From the NCBI GenBank assembly GCA_048268885.1, contig JBLWUP010000006.1, forward strand, positions 111,453 through 175,452: DNA of 64,000 bases. Direction: 5' to 3'. The translations under genes were made by a program, and so were the position numbers. Shown in pieces: positions 42,280-52,292 of the stretch. Source of the stretch: Pelagibius sp048268885. Its GTDB lineage: Bacteria > Pseudomonadota > Alphaproteobacteria > Kiloniellales > Kiloniellaceae. Positions within the stretch are counted from its first letter, which is position 1. Each line of letters starts with the position of its first letter. The notes under the pieces are model-generated. The model ran no database searches. It saw nothing but the letters and a program-made list of their open reading frames with translations, and was not told where the DNA came from.

Positions 42280-43899
42280 GTGGCTGACAGCACTCACACA
42301 GATCCCGGCGTCGCGGCCGGGCCGGCGCCGGCCATCGAGCTGCGCCACATCAACAAGGCCTTCGGTGCGGTGCAGGCCAACAGGGATGTCTGCCTGACCG
42401 TCGCGCCCGGCACCATCCACGGCATCATCGGCGAGAACGGGGCCGGCAAGTCGACCCTGATGAGCATCCTCTACGGCTTCTACGAAGCCGACAGCGGGGA
42501 AATTCTGATCGGCGGCACGCCGATGCCGATCCGTTCCTCGCGCGATGCCATCGCCGCCGGCATCGGCATGGTGCATCAGCACTTCATGCTGGTCGACACC
42601 ATGAGCGTGGTCGAAAACATCATGCTCGGCGCCGAATCGGGCGCCATCCTGACATCGAGCGTGGCCAAGGCGCGCGCCGAGCTGGAGCGGCTGGAGCGCG
42701 ACTACAACCTCGACGTCGCCCCAGACGCCCTGGCCGGCGAGCTGCCGGTCGGCCAGCAGCAGCGGGTCGAGATATTGAAAGCGCTCTACCGCGGCGCCGA
42801 TATCCTGATCCTCGACGAGCCGACCGGCGTGCTGACGCCGCAGGAAACCGACCAGCTGTTCCGCATCCTCGATTCCCTGCGCCGACAAGGCGTGACGGTG
42901 GTGCTGATCACCCACAAGCTGCGCGAGATCATGGCCATCACCGACCATGTCTCGGTCATGCGCGGCGGCGAGATGGTCGCCGACCGCGCGACGGCCGAGA
43001 CCAGCAAGGAGGAATTGGCCGAGCTGATGGTGGGCCGGAAAGTGCTGCTGTCGGTCGAAAAGCAGGCGCCGCAGGTCGGCGACGTCGTGCTGTCGGTCGA
43101 GGACCTGAGCTACGTCGATCGCGACGGGGTGCCCCGCGTCGACCACGTCAGTTTCGACGTGCGCGCCGGGGAGGTGGTCGGCATCGCCGGGGTTTCCGGC
43201 AACGGCCAGAGCGAGCTGCTGGAACTGCTCTCCGGCATCCGTCCGGTGACTTCCGGCCATTTCGACCTGCTGGGCGATCGCTTCTCCGCGGCCCGCGCGC
43301 TGGACCCGGCGGCCATGCGCGACCTGCGGGCGGCGCACGTGCCGGAGGACCGCCTGCGCAGCGGGCTGGTGCGCACCTTCGCCGCCGAGGAGTCGGCGAT
43401 CCTCGGCTACCACCGCGATCCCGAGTACAACAGCGGCCTTTTCCTGAATGGGGAGTCGATCCGCCGCGACTGCGCGCAGAAGATGGCCGACTTCGACGTG
43501 CGGCCCCAGGCGCCGGCCTTGAAGACGGCGAACTTCTCCGGCGGCAACCAGCAGAAGATCGTGCTGGCGCGCGAGCTGTCGCGCGGCCCGCGGCTGCTGC
43601 TGGTCGGCCAGCCGACCCGCGGCGTCGACATCGGCGCCATCGAGTTCATCCACAAGAACCTCATCGCCATGCGCGATGCCGGCAGCGCGGTGCTGCTGGT
43701 CTCCGTGGAGCTGGACGAGATCATGTCCTTGAGCGACCGCATCCTGGTGATCTTCGAAGGCCGCATCGTCGGCGAGGTGCCGGCGGGCGAGGCGGACGAG
43801 CGGCTGCTCGGCCTCATGATGGCCAATGCGGCGACCGAGGAGGAAGCCCTCGCCACCCACCCCGGCCTACCCGGCGCGATCGCGGTAGAACCGGAATGA
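42280..43899 (+). CDS. Nucleoside ABC transporter ATP-binding protein (two ABC domains)
   Basis: A 539-residue tandem ATPase starting at GTG. The first domain has Walker A GENGAGKS at 51-58, Walker B ILILDEPTGVLTP and signature region LPVGQQQRVEI. The second half has a degenerate Walker A (GVSGNGQSE), the signature FSGGNQQKIVLARELSRGP and LLVGQPTRGVDIGAIEFIH. This is the pattern of the RbsA/YufO/NupA-type ATPases of BMP-linked nucleoside importers. It ends in a four-base overlap with the first permease gene. Confidence 0.94.
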   Translation: MADSTHTDPGVAAGPAPAIELRHINKAFGAVQANRDVCLTVAPGTIHGIIGENGAGKSTLMSILYGFYEADSGEILIGGTPMPIRSSRDAIAAGIGMVHQHFMLVDTMSVVENIMLGAESGAILTSSVAKARAELERLERDYNLDVAPDALAGELPVGQQQRVEILKALYRGADILILDEPTGVLTPQETDQLFRILDSLRRQGVTVVLITHKLREIMAITDHVSVMRGGEMVADRATAETSKEELAELMVGRKVLLSVEKQAPQVGDVVLSVEDLSYVDRDGVPRVDHVSFDVRAGEVVGIAGVSGNGQSELLELLSGIRPVTSGHFDLLGDRFSAARALDPAAMRDLRAAHVPEDRLRSGLVRTFAAEESAILGYHRDPEYNSGLFLNGESIRRDCAQKMADFDVRPQAPALKTANFSGGNQQKIVLARELSRGPRLLLVGQPTRGVDIGAIEFIHKNLIAMRDAGSAVLLVSVELDEIMSLSDRILVIFEGRIVGEVPAGEADERLLGLMMANAATEEEALATHPGLPGAIAVEPE

Positions 43900-45044
43900 G
43901 CACGGCCCCCATCAGGATTCCCCGCCCCATCAAGATCCCGCGCTGGGTCGACGTCGGTCTGATCCCGCTGGTCAACATCGCGCTGGCCTTCCTGGTCTCC
44001 GGCGTCATCCTCTACGCCATCGACGTGAACCCGCTCAAGGCGGTGGAGATCATCCTCTACGGCGCCTTCGGTTACGACGAGGCGCTGGGCTACACCCTCT
44101 ACTACACCACCAACTTCGTCTTCACCGGCCTGGCGGTGGCCGTGGCTTTCCACGCCAGCCTGTTCAACATCGGCGGCGAGGGCCAAGCCTACATCGGCGG
44201 CCTGGGCGTCGGCCTCGGCATCCTGGCGATGGACCCCTATCTGCCCTTCATCGTCATCCTGCCGCTGGCGATCCTGCTGTCCGCGGCCTTCGGCGCGGCC
44301 TGGGCGGCGATCCCGGCCTACCTGCAGGCCTACCGCGGCAGCCACATCGTCATCACCACGATCATGTTCAACTTCATCGCTTCGGCGCTGATGGTCTACC
44401 TGATGGTGAACGTGCTGATCCAGCCCGGCTCCATGTCGCCGGAAAGCCGCGAGTTCGCCGAAGCGGGGCATCTGCCGTTCATGCACGAGGTTTTCGGCTG
44501 GTTCGGCATGAAGGTCACGCCCTCGCCGCTGAACCTCTCGGTGGTCTGGGCGGCGATCTGCTGCGTGCTGGTCTGGGCCTTCATCTGGCACACCCGCTGG
44601 GGCTACGAGATCCGTACCGTCGGCGCCAACGAGACGGCGGCGCTCTACGCCGGCATCGACCCCAAGAAGGTGACCATGCTGGCCATGTGCATCTCCGGCG
44701 CCCTGGCCGGCTTCGTCGGCATCAACGAGGTGATGGGCGTGCACCACCGCCTGCTGCTGAACTTCACCGCCGGCTACGGCTTCACCGGCATCGCCGTGGC
44801 GCTGATGGGGCGCAACCATCCGGTGGGCATCGTGCTGGCCAGCCTGCTGTTCGGCATGCTGTACCAGGGCGGCGCCGAGTTGGCCTTCGAGGAACCCAAG
44901 GTGACGCGTGAGATGGTGGTCACCATCCAGGGTCTGGTAATCCTCTTCTCCGGCGCGCTGGCCTACATGATGAAGGGGCCGGTGGAGCGCGCCTACGTGC
45001 GGGTCGCAGGTCTCATGCAGCGCCCGGCGGCGCAGGAGGGCTAG
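43896..45044 (+). CDS. Nucleoside ABC transporter permease 1
   Basis: A 382-residue inner-membrane permease of the BPD_transp_2 family with eight to ten hydrophobic segments. FHASLFNIGGEGQAYIGGLG and the later WGYEIRTVGANETAALYAGI, GALAGFVGINEVMGVHH, FTGIAVALMGRNHPVGIVLASLLFG are family landmarks (NupB/YufP-like). Overlaps the ATPase gene (ATGA) and is six bases before the second permease. Confidence 0.93.
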   Translation: MSTAPIRIPRPIKIPRWVDVGLIPLVNIALAFLVSGVILYAIDVNPLKAVEIILYGAFGYDEALGYTLYYTTNFVFTGLAVAVAFHASLFNIGGEGQAYIGGLGVGLGILAMDPYLPFIVILPLAILLSAAFGAAWAAIPAYLQAYRGSHIVITTIMFNFIASALMVYLMVNVLIQPGSMSPESREFAEAGHLPFMHEVFGWFGMKVTPSPLNLSVVWAAICCVLVWAFIWHTRWGYEIRTVGANETAALYAGIDPKKVTMLAMCISGALAGFVGINEVMGVHHRLLLNFTAGYGFTGIAVALMGRNHPVGIVLASLLFGMLYQGGAELAFEEPKVTREMVVTIQGLVILFSGALAYMMKGPVERAYVRVAGLMQRPAAQEG

Positions 45045-45050
45045 ACGGAA

Positions 45051-46025
45051 ATGAGTGATTTCCTCTTTACCCTGCTGCTGTCCTTCGACGCGACCCTGCG
45101 CGTCGCCACGCCGCTGGTGTTCTGCGCCATGGCGGGGTTGTTCTCGGAGCGCTCCGGCGTCATCGACATCTCCCTGGAAGGCAAGATGCTGGCGGCGGCC
45201 TTCGCGGCGGCGAGCATGGCGGCGGTCACCGGCTCGGCCTGGCTGGCGCTGGGCGCCGGAATCGTCGTTTCAATCTGTCTGGCGCTGCTGCACGGTTTCG
45301 CCTGCATCACCCACCGCGGCGACCAGGTGGTCAGTGGCGTGGCCATCAACATCCTGGTCTCCGGCCTGACCGTGGTGCTGGGCATCGCCTGGTTCGCGCG
45401 CGGCGGCCAGACGCCCTCGGTGCCCAACACGGCGCGCTTCACGCCGATCATCTGGCCCGGCGCCGAAACGCTGGCCGACGTTCCGGTCATCGGCGCGATC
45501 TACAGCGAGCTGCTGTCCGGTCACAACCTGCTGGTCTACGTCGCCTTCCTCACGGTGCCGCTGACCTGGTGGATCGTCTACCGCACACGCTTCGGCCTGC
45601 GCCTGCGGGCGGTGGGGGAGAACCCCAACGCCGTCGACACCGCCGGCATCTCCGTGGCAAGGCTGCGCTACAGCGCCGTGCTCTGCGCCGGGGTGCTCTG
45701 CGGCTTTGCCGGGACCTATCTCTCCATCGCCCAGAACGCGGCCTTCGTGCGCGAAATGACGGCGGGCCAGGGCTACATCGCGCTGGCCGCGCTGATCTTC
45801 GGCAAGTGGCGTCCGGTGCCGGCCATGCTGGCCTGCCTGATGTTCGGTTTTCTCGACGCCATCGCGATCCGCCTGCAGGGCGTGGAAGTGCCGGTGATCG
45901 GGCCGATCCCGGTGCAGCTCATTCAGGCGCTGCCCTACGTGCTGACCGTGGTGCTGCTGGCCGGCTTCATCGGCCGGGCGGTGGCCCCCAAGGCGATCGG
46001 CAGGCCCTATGTGAAAGAGCGCTAG
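45051..46025 (+). CDS. Nucleoside ABC transporter permease 2
   Basis: A 324-residue BPD_transp_2 permease, partner of the gene before it (NupC/YufQ-like). FSERSGVIDISLEGKMLAAAFAAA near 33-56, FGLRLRAVGENPNAVDTAGISVARLRY, GQGYIALAALIFGKWRPVPAMLACLMFG are typical. About eight transmembrane segments. Its stop codon falls in the first unit of a short tandem duplication. Confidence 0.93.
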   Translation: MSDFLFTLLLSFDATLRVATPLVFCAMAGLFSERSGVIDISLEGKMLAAAFAAASMAAVTGSAWLALGAGIVVSICLALLHGFACITHRGDQVVSGVAINILVSGLTVVLGIAWFARGGQTPSVPNTARFTPIIWPGAETLADVPVIGAIYSELLSGHNLLVYVAFLTVPLTWWIVYRTRFGLRLRAVGENPNAVDTAGISVARLRYSAVLCAGVLCGFAGTYLSIAQNAAFVREMTAGQGYIALAALIFGKWRPVPAMLACLMFGFLDAIAIRLQGVEVPVIGPIPVQLIQALPYVLTVVLLAGFIGRAVAPKAIGRPYVKER

Positions 46026-46054
46026 GGGTGAAGGAACGCTAGGGGTGAAGGAAC
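46021..46054 (+). repeat. 17-base tandem duplication after the permease gene
   Basis: GCTAGGGGTGAAGGAAC occurs exactly twice (46021-46037 and 46038-46054). The first copy contains the TAG stop of the permease. It looks like a recent small duplication. Confidence 0.9.
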
Positions 46055-46097
46055 GCTGGCGCGGCTGCCGGCGTTGGCTTCGAGAGGAGGATCGAGG

Positions 46098-46490
46098 ATG
46101 AGCGCCGACCTGGTCGAAGCGGCCATCGCGGCCATGGACAAGGCTTACGCGCCTTATTCGAAGTTTTCCGTCGGCGCCGCCGTGCGCGGCGCCAGCGGCG
46201 CGGTCTACGCCGGCTGCAATGTGGAGAACGCGGCCTACCCGGAGGGCTGCTGCGCCGAGACCTCGGCGCTTTCCGCCATGGTCATGGCCGGGGAGGCCCG
46301 CGTCACCGAGGTCGCGGTGGCGGGTGCCGGCGAGAAGCTGGTCACGCCCTGCGGCGGCTGCCGCCAGCGGCTGCGTGAGTTCGCCGCCGACGGCGTCGCG
46401 ATCCACATCTGCGGGCCCGAGGGCCTGCGCAAGACAGTGAGCCTGGGAGAGCTGCTGCCGCTCTCCTTTGGTCCCGACAATCTGGCTTAG
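46098..46490 (+). CDS. cdd: Cytidine deaminase
   Basis: A 130-residue tetrameric-type cytidine deaminase turning cytidine and deoxycytidine into uridine and deoxyuridine. Zinc site: CCAET (with catalytic Glu) and PCGGCRQ give the three Cys ligands; CNVENAAYPEG binds substrate. GAGGAGG and GAGG sites lie just before the ATG at 46098. An upstream in-frame ATG at 46074 was rejected. Pyrimidine branch of the nucleoside cluster. Confidence 0.95.
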   Translation: MSADLVEAAIAAMDKAYAPYSKFSVGAAVRGASGAVYAGCNVENAAYPEGCCAETSALSAMVMAGEARVTEVAVAGAGEKLVTPCGGCRQRLREFAADGVAIHICGPEGLRKTVSLGELLPLSFGPDNLA

Positions 46491-46504
46491 GAGTTTCTTC
46501 GAGC

Positions 46505-47309
<805 letters not shown>

Positions 47310-47317
<8 letters not shown>

Positions 47318-48089
47318 GAAAGCCGAAGCCCGCCGGGCGGTGGCGCAGCGCGCCATCCGCCTGCTCGACCTCACCAGCCTGGGCGACAAGGACGACGACG
47401 CCGTGGTCGGCGCCCTCTGCAATCGCGCGCTCACCGCGCCGGGACCCGTGGCCGCCGTCTGCATCTGGCCGCGTTTCATCACTCTGGCGCGCGGCCTGCT
47501 GGAACACAGCGGCATCCGCGTCGCGGCGGTGGCCAACTTCCCGGCCGGCGGCGACGACATCGCCGCGGCGGTGAGGCAGACCGAGGACATCGTCAACAAC
47601 GGCGGCGATGAGGTCGACCTGGTGATGCCCTACAGCCGCTGGCTGGGCGGCGACAGCGCGGTGGCGCGCGACATGATCGCCGCCTGCAAGAAGGCCTGCG
47701 GCGATCATGTGCTGCTGAAGGTGATCCTGGAGACAGGGCGTCTGGGCGACGGCGAGAAGATCTACGCCGCCAGCCGCGACGCCATCGAGGCCGGGGCCGA
47801 CTTCATCAAGACCTCCACCGGCAAGGTGGAAGTCTCCGCGACTCTGGAGGCGGCGGAAGCCATGCTGCGGGCCATCAAGGACAGCGGCGCCGATGTCGGC
47901 TTCAAGGCGGCCGGCGGTATCCGCGACACCGAGGCGGCCGGCCAGTATCTGGCGCTGGCCGACCGGATCATGGGTGAGTCCTGGGCCGACCCGCGGCGCT
48001 TCCGCTTCGGCGCCAGCGGTCTGCTCGACGATCTGCTGGCGGTTCTGGGGGCCGCGCCGGCGTCGGCGGCGGGGCCGGGGAGCTACTGA
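47310..48089 (+). CDS. deoC: Deoxyribose-phosphate aldolase
   Basis: A 259-residue class I aldolase cleaving 2-deoxyribose-5-phosphate to acetaldehyde and glyceraldehyde-3-phosphate. The Schiff-base Lys is in ADFIKTSTGKVEVSATLE, with the second Lys in DVGFKAAGGIRD. Length matches the E. coli-type DeoC. Overlaps both neighbours (PNP by eight bases, deoA by one base in TGATG). A phosphopentomutase gene (deoB), which would link the phosphorylases to this step, is not in the cluster. Confidence 0.95.
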
Positions 48090-49423
48090 TGGGCTTCCTG
48101 CCGCAGGAAATCATCCGCCGTAAGCGCGACGGCGAGCGGCTGTCCACGGAGGAGATCGAAGCCTTCGTCACCGGAATCGCCGAGGACAGCGTGAGCGAGG
48201 GGCAGATCGCCGCCTTCGCCATGACGGTCTACCTGAAAGGGATGACGGCGGAGGAGACCGTGGCCCTGACCCGCGCCATGACCGCCAGCGGCCGCCGGAT
48301 CGCCTGGGAGTCTCTGGACCTGCCGGGGCCGGTGCTGGACAAGCACTCCACCGGCGGCGTGGGTGACAAGGTCAGCCTGGTCTTGGCGCCGATCCTGGCG
48401 GCCTGCGGCGCCTTCGTGCCGATGATCTCCGGGCGGGGCCTCGGCCACACCGGCGGCACCCTCGACAAGCTGGAGTCCATTCCCGGCTACGACACCGCGC
48501 CGGATATTGCGCGCTTCCAGCAGGTGGTCAAGGAGGCCGGCTGCGCCATCATCGGCCAGACCGCCGATCTCGCCCCCGCCGACAAACGGCTCTATGCGGT
48601 GCGCGACGTGACGGCCACCGTGGAATCCATCTCTCTCATCACCGCCTCCATCCTGTCGAAGAAGCTGGCCGCCGGCCTCGACGGCCTGGTGATGGACGTG
48701 AAGACCGGCAGCGGCGCTTTCAAACCCAGCATGGAGGAAGCGCGCGACCTGGCCGAGAGCATCGTCTCCGTGGCGACGGGGGCCGGGCTGCCGACCACGG
48801 CGCTGATCACCGACATGAACCAGACCCTGGGGCGCGCGGCCGGCAACGCCCTGGAGGTGATGGAATGCGTCGAACTGCTGACCAGCGGCCAGGGCGAGGC
48901 GCGGCTGCGCGAGGTCACCCTGGCCCTGGCGGCGGAGATGCTGCTGCTCGGCAAGCTGGCCGACGACGGCGACAGGGCTCTGGCCCAGGCCGAGGAGGCC
49001 TTGACCTCCGGACGCGCCGCCGAGCGCTTCGACGCCATGGTGGCGGCGCTCGGCGGGCCGAGGGATTTCCTCGAGAAGGCCGGCGAGGTCCTGCCGCGGG
49101 CGCCTGTACGGCGCACGGTGCAGGCCAAGGCGGCGGGCGTGGTGACGGCATGCGACACCCGCGCCCTCGGTCTGGCCGTCATCGAGCTGGGCGGTGGGCG
49201 CCGCCGCGTCGAGGATGCGGTCGATCCCGCGGTCGGCTTCGACGAGATCGTGCCGCTGGGGCAGATCGTCTCGGCGGCGGATCCGCTGGCGGTGGTCCAT
49301 GCCGCCGACGACGCCAGCGCCGAGGCGGCCATGGAGCTCTTGCAGAAAGCCTTCGAGATTGGCGAGACTGAGGGGAAACCGTCGCCGGTCATCCATCAGC
49401 GCATCACCGCGGAGGATCTGTGA
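48089..49423 (+). CDS. deoA: Thymidine phosphorylase
   Basis: A 444-residue NP-II family phosphorylase for thymidine and deoxyuridine. KHSTGGVGDKVSLVLAPILAACGAFVPMISGRGLGHTGGTLDKLESIPGY holds the phosphate and base sites (residues about 85-135, cited in full-family form); DVKTGSGAFKPSMEEA follows. Three-domain length as usual. TGATG overlap with deoC and GTGA overlap with the next gene show strict translational coupling. Confidence 0.95.
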   Translation: MGFLPQEIIRRKRDGERLSTEEIEAFVTGIAEDSVSEGQIAAFAMTVYLKGMTAEETVALTRAMTASGRRIAWESLDLPGPVLDKHSTGGVGDKVSLVLAPILAACGAFVPMISGRGLGHTGGTLDKLESIPGYDTAPDIARFQQVVKEAGCAIIGQTADLAPADKRLYAVRDVTATVESISLITASILSKKLAAGLDGLVMDVKTGSGAFKPSMEEARDLAESIVSVATGAGLPTTALITDMNQTLGRAAGNALEVMECVELLTSGQGEARLREVTLALAAEMLLLGKLADDGDRALAQAEEALTSGRAAERFDAMVAALGGPRDFLEKAGEVLPRAPVRRTVQAKAAGVVTACDTRALGLAVIELGGGRRRVEDAVDPAVGFDEIVPLGQIVSAADPLAVVHAADDASAEAAMELLQKAFEIGETEGKPSPVIHQRITAEDL

Positions 49424-50364
49424 GCAGCCTCTTCGCCCCGCCGGCCGCCGGCAACCCGGAGGCGCCGGCCCGCTTTGCCGCGCCGCCGGGCGGCCGCCTG
49501 ACGCCGGAGATGCGGCAGGCCTACGCCCGGGACGGCTTCCTGGTGCTTGAGAACATGGTCGCGGCCGCCGACTGCGACGCCCTCATGGCGCGGGCCGAAG
49601 AGCTGGTCGACGCCTTCGATCCCGGCACCCTTGTCTCAAGCACTGGCGCCAGCATCTTCTCGACGCGCGAACAGGTGCACGGGCGTGACGCCTACTTCCA
49701 GGGCTCCGGCGACAAGGTCCGCTTCTTCTTCGAGGAAGAGGCCTTCGACGACGCCGGCAAGCTGCGCCAGGACAAGCGCCTGTCGATCAACAAGATCGGC
49801 CACGCCCAGCACGATCTCGACCCGGTCTTCGCGCGCTTCTCGCGCCTGCCGCAGCTCGCGGCGCTGGCCGGCGACCTCGGTCTCGCCCGGCCGCTGCTGC
49901 TGCAGTCCATGTACATCTTCAAGCAGCCGCGCATCGGCGGCGAGGTCGGCTGGCACCAGGACTCGACCTTCCTCTACACCGAGCCCTTGAGCGTCGTCGG
50001 CCTGTGGTTCGCGCTGGAAGACGCGACCCTGGAGAACGGCTGCCTCTGGGCGTTGCCCGGCGGCCACGCCGGACCGCTGCGCGAGCGCTGGCGGCGTGTG
50101 CCAGGAAACAAGGGCGAGGAGATGGTGATGGAGAAGCTCGACGAGACGCCCTGGGACGAAAGCGGGGCGGTGCCGCTGGAGGTGCCCAAGGGCTCGCTCG
50201 TCGTGCTGCACGGCAAGCTGCCACATGGCAGCGCGCCCAACCGCTCGGCGCGCTCACGCCACGCCTATACGCTGCATCTGATCGACGGCGCCTGCCGCTA
50301 TCCCGCCGACAACTGGCTGCAGCGCAGCGCGGACATGCCGCTGGCCGGTTTCGAGGCGTCGTGA
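49420..50364 (+). CDS. Phytanoyl-CoA dioxygenase family protein coupled to deoA
   Basis: A 314-residue Fe(II)/2-oxoglutarate dioxygenase-like protein starting at a GTG that overlaps the deoA stop codon. The iron triad is HQD in GEVGWHQDSTFLYTEPLSVVGLWFALEDA (about 178-182) and His in LVVLHGKLPHGSAPNRSARSRHAYTLHLID, with the Arg after it as a 2-oxoglutarate contact. GCLWALPGGH is a family motif. The coupling with deoA suggests a role in nucleoside or base use, such as oxidising a nucleoside, thymine or deoxyribose derivative. That is inference; no characterised relative was recognised. Confidence 0.88.
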   Translation: MSSLFAPPAAGNPEAPARFAAPPGGRLTPEMRQAYARDGFLVLENMVAAADCDALMARAEELVDAFDPGTLVSSTGASIFSTREQVHGRDAYFQGSGDKVRFFFEEEAFDDAGKLRQDKRLSINKIGHAQHDLDPVFARFSRLPQLAALAGDLGLARPLLLQSMYIFKQPRIGGEVGWHQDSTFLYTEPLSVVGLWFALEDATLENGCLWALPGGHAGPLRERWRRVPGNKGEEMVMEKLDETPWDESGAVPLEVPKGSLVVLHGKLPHGSAPNRSARSRHAYTLHLIDGACRYPADNWLQRSADMPLAGFEAS

Positions 50365-50416
50365 CCTGCGGCGCACTGTAAGCAGGGTGCTGAATGAAGC
50401 GCTTGAGTCTGTGGCA

Positions 50417-50520
50417 CATCCTTCGAGACGGCGCTGCCGCGCCTCCTCAGGATGAGGCAGGAGAGTGAAGTTATTGACCTCATGCCGAGGAGCGAGCGAC
50501 CGCGAGCGTCTCGAAGGACG
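50417..50520. repeat. Dispersed inverted-repeat element A, copy 2
   Basis: CATCCTTCGAGACG at 50417-50430 and its near-complement CGTCTCGAAGGACG at 50507-50520, with inner CTCCTCAGGATGAGG and a diverged partner. Related to the copy at 23041-23146 but with several arm mismatches, so it is older. Confidence 0.8.
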
Positions 50521-50528
50521 AGGTCAAT

Positions 50529-50547
50529 AAGGCCGTCAGGCCTTTTT
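50529..50547 (+). terminator. Possible terminator of the nucleoside operon
   Basis: AAGGCC, loop GTCA, GGCCTT and then TTT: a short 6-bp stem with a T tail, 165 bases after the dioxygenase gene. Weak stem, moderate support. Confidence 0.45.
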
Positions 50548-50598
50548 CGGCAACTTGCTGGCGCTTTGTCTTTAGACTTCTTAACGGGGGAAACGAAG

Positions 50599-52110
50599 AT
50601 GCTTGGTTACAGGATTAGAACGGCCTTTGCCGCATCGGCTGTTGCCTTGCTGCTGGCCGTTCCGGCGGCGGCGGAGCCGGTCACGCTGAAGCTGCTGCAC
50701 GTGAACGACTTCGACCGTATCGAGGAGTCCAAGGACCGCGGCGGTCTCGCCCGGCTCATGACCCTGGTGAACCGCGAACGCGCGGGCGGCGGAAACGTGA
50801 TCTTCACCCACGGCGGCGACACGATCTCGCCTTCGCTGCTCTCGGGCTTCGACAAGGGCGCGCACATCATCGACCTCTTCAACGAGGCCGAGTTGGACCT
50901 CATGGTGCTGGGCAACCATGAGTTCGATTTCGGCGCGGCGGTGACCCGCGAGCGCGTCGCCGAGGCGCGCTTTCCGGTCTTGAGCGCCAACGCCGTCGAC
51001 GCCACCGGCACGTTGATCGAGGGCACGCTGGCCAGCTGGACGGCGGAGGTGGGGCCCTACACCGTCGGCTTCATCGGCCTCACCACGCCGGAGACGCCGG
51101 AGATTTCCAGCGCCGAGGGCGTGACCTTCCAGCCGCTGGTGGAAACCGCGCGCAAGCTGAGCGACAACCTGCGCGAAAACGGTGCCGATCTGATCGTCGC
51201 TCTGGCCCACACCGGCATCGCCGAGGACTTCGAGCTGGTGAACGGCGACAGCGGCATCGACATCCTGCTGTCTGGCCACGACCACCTGGAGATCACCTAC
51301 TACGACGGCCGGCGCGCCTTCGTGGAGGCGGGCTCCCAGGGCGAGAAGCTGATGGTGGTCGAGGTCACCATGGACACGGTCGACAACCGCGGCACGCCTC
51401 AGTTCGTCTGGGAGCCGCAGTTCCGCATCCTCTCGACCGCCGGGGTCGCACCCGACGCCGCCATGGCCGCCAAGGTGCAGGGCTATCTCGACAAGCTCTC
51501 CAAGGAACTGGACATCGCCGTCGGCACATCGGCGGTGCCGCTGACCAGCGAGCGGGCCAAGGTGCGCGGCGAGGAGACAGCGCTCGGCAACCTTATCGCC
51601 GACGCCATGCGCCAGGGCGTGAGCGCCGACGTGGCGCTCACCAACGGCGGCGGCATCCGCGGCGACAAGACCTATCCGGCCGGGGCGACGTTGACGCGCC
51701 GCGACATCCAGAGCGAGCTGCCCTTCGGCAACCGCACCGTGAAGCTGAGGGTCACCGGTGCCCAGCTGCTGGAAGCGCTGGAGCACGGTGTCAGCAAGGT
51801 GGAGGAGGGCGCCGGGCGCTTTCCCAGCACCTCCGGCATCGCCATGACCTGGAGCCGCAACGCCCTGCCGGGCGAGCGGGTGAAGTCGGTCAGCGTGAAC
51901 GGCAAGCCGCTCGACCCCATGGCGAGCTACACCGTCGCGACCAACGACTTCCTGGCCAAGGGCGGCGACGGCTACAGCGTCTTCACTGAGGCCGAGACCC
52001 TGATCGACGCCGCCGCGGCCAAGTACCTGGCCTCCATGGTCATGGACTTCGTCGCGGCCGCCGGCGAGGTCGCCCCCAAGGTGGAAGGCCGCGTGAAGGC
52101 GGTGGATTGA
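50599..52110 (+). CDS. Secreted 5'-nucleotidase / UshA-like metallophosphatase
   Basis: A 503-residue exported enzyme: signal peptide at 1-25 (AFAASAVALLLAVPAAA), a calcineurin-like metallophosphatase domain (LLHVNDFDRIEE, FTHGGDTISPSLLSG, LMVLGNHEFDFG, VALAHTG, SGHDHLE) and a 5_nucleotid_C domain (TNGGGIRGD, QSELPFGNRTVKLRVTGAQLLEALEHGVSK). In most relatives the first metal motif reads NDxH; here the His is Asp (NDFD). It probably dephosphorylates nucleotides in the periplasm to feed the importer next door. The start at 50599 was chosen for the signal peptide and the GGGGGAAACGAAG leader. Confidence 0.9.
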   Translation: MLGYRIRTAFAASAVALLLAVPAAAEPVTLKLLHVNDFDRIEESKDRGGLARLMTLVNRERAGGGNVIFTHGGDTISPSLLSGFDKGAHIIDLFNEAELDLMVLGNHEFDFGAAVTRERVAEARFPVLSANAVDATGTLIEGTLASWTAEVGPYTVGFIGLTTPETPEISSAEGVTFQPLVETARKLSDNLRENGADLIVALAHTGIAEDFELVNGDSGIDILLSGHDHLEITYYDGRRAFVEAGSQGEKLMVVEVTMDTVDNRGTPQFVWEPQFRILSTAGVAPDAAMAAKVQGYLDKLSKELDIAVGTSAVPLTSERAKVRGEETALGNLIADAMRQGVSADVALTNGGGIRGDKTYPAGATLTRRDIQSELPFGNRTVKLRVTGAQLLEALEHGVSKVEEGAGRFPSTSGIAMTWSRNALPGERVKSVSVNGKPLDPMASYTVATNDFLAKGGDGYSVFTEAETLIDAAAAKYLASMVMDFVAAAGEVAPKVEGRVKAVD

Positions 52111-52115
52111 GGTTT

Positions 52116-52270
52116 CCCCCTCACCCAGCTCCGCCTAAGTTCGGTCTTTGACCTCACTAAGGCTTCACAACCCTCTCCCGCAGAGGGGAGAGGGAAACCA
52201 AGTGACCCTCTCCCCTCGTGGGAGAGGGAGGGGCCCGCCCAAGAAGAGACGGGGCGGGAGGGTGAGGGGG
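52116..52270. repeat. Dispersed repeat B, copy 2
   Basis: Same blocks as 25598-25741 (CCCCCTCACCCAGCTCCGCC, nested CCCTCTCCC/GGGAGAGGG pairs, final GGGTGAGGGGG) with a slightly longer middle. It fills the gap between the nucleotidase and HAD genes. Confidence 0.85.
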
Positions 52271-52292
52271 CTTTGTTTATTGGAAAAGTAAA

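Noticed and set aside
41203..43860. An 885-codon open frame on the minus strand
   Set aside because: Antisense to the BMP and ATPase genes; no domain and shadow-type composition.
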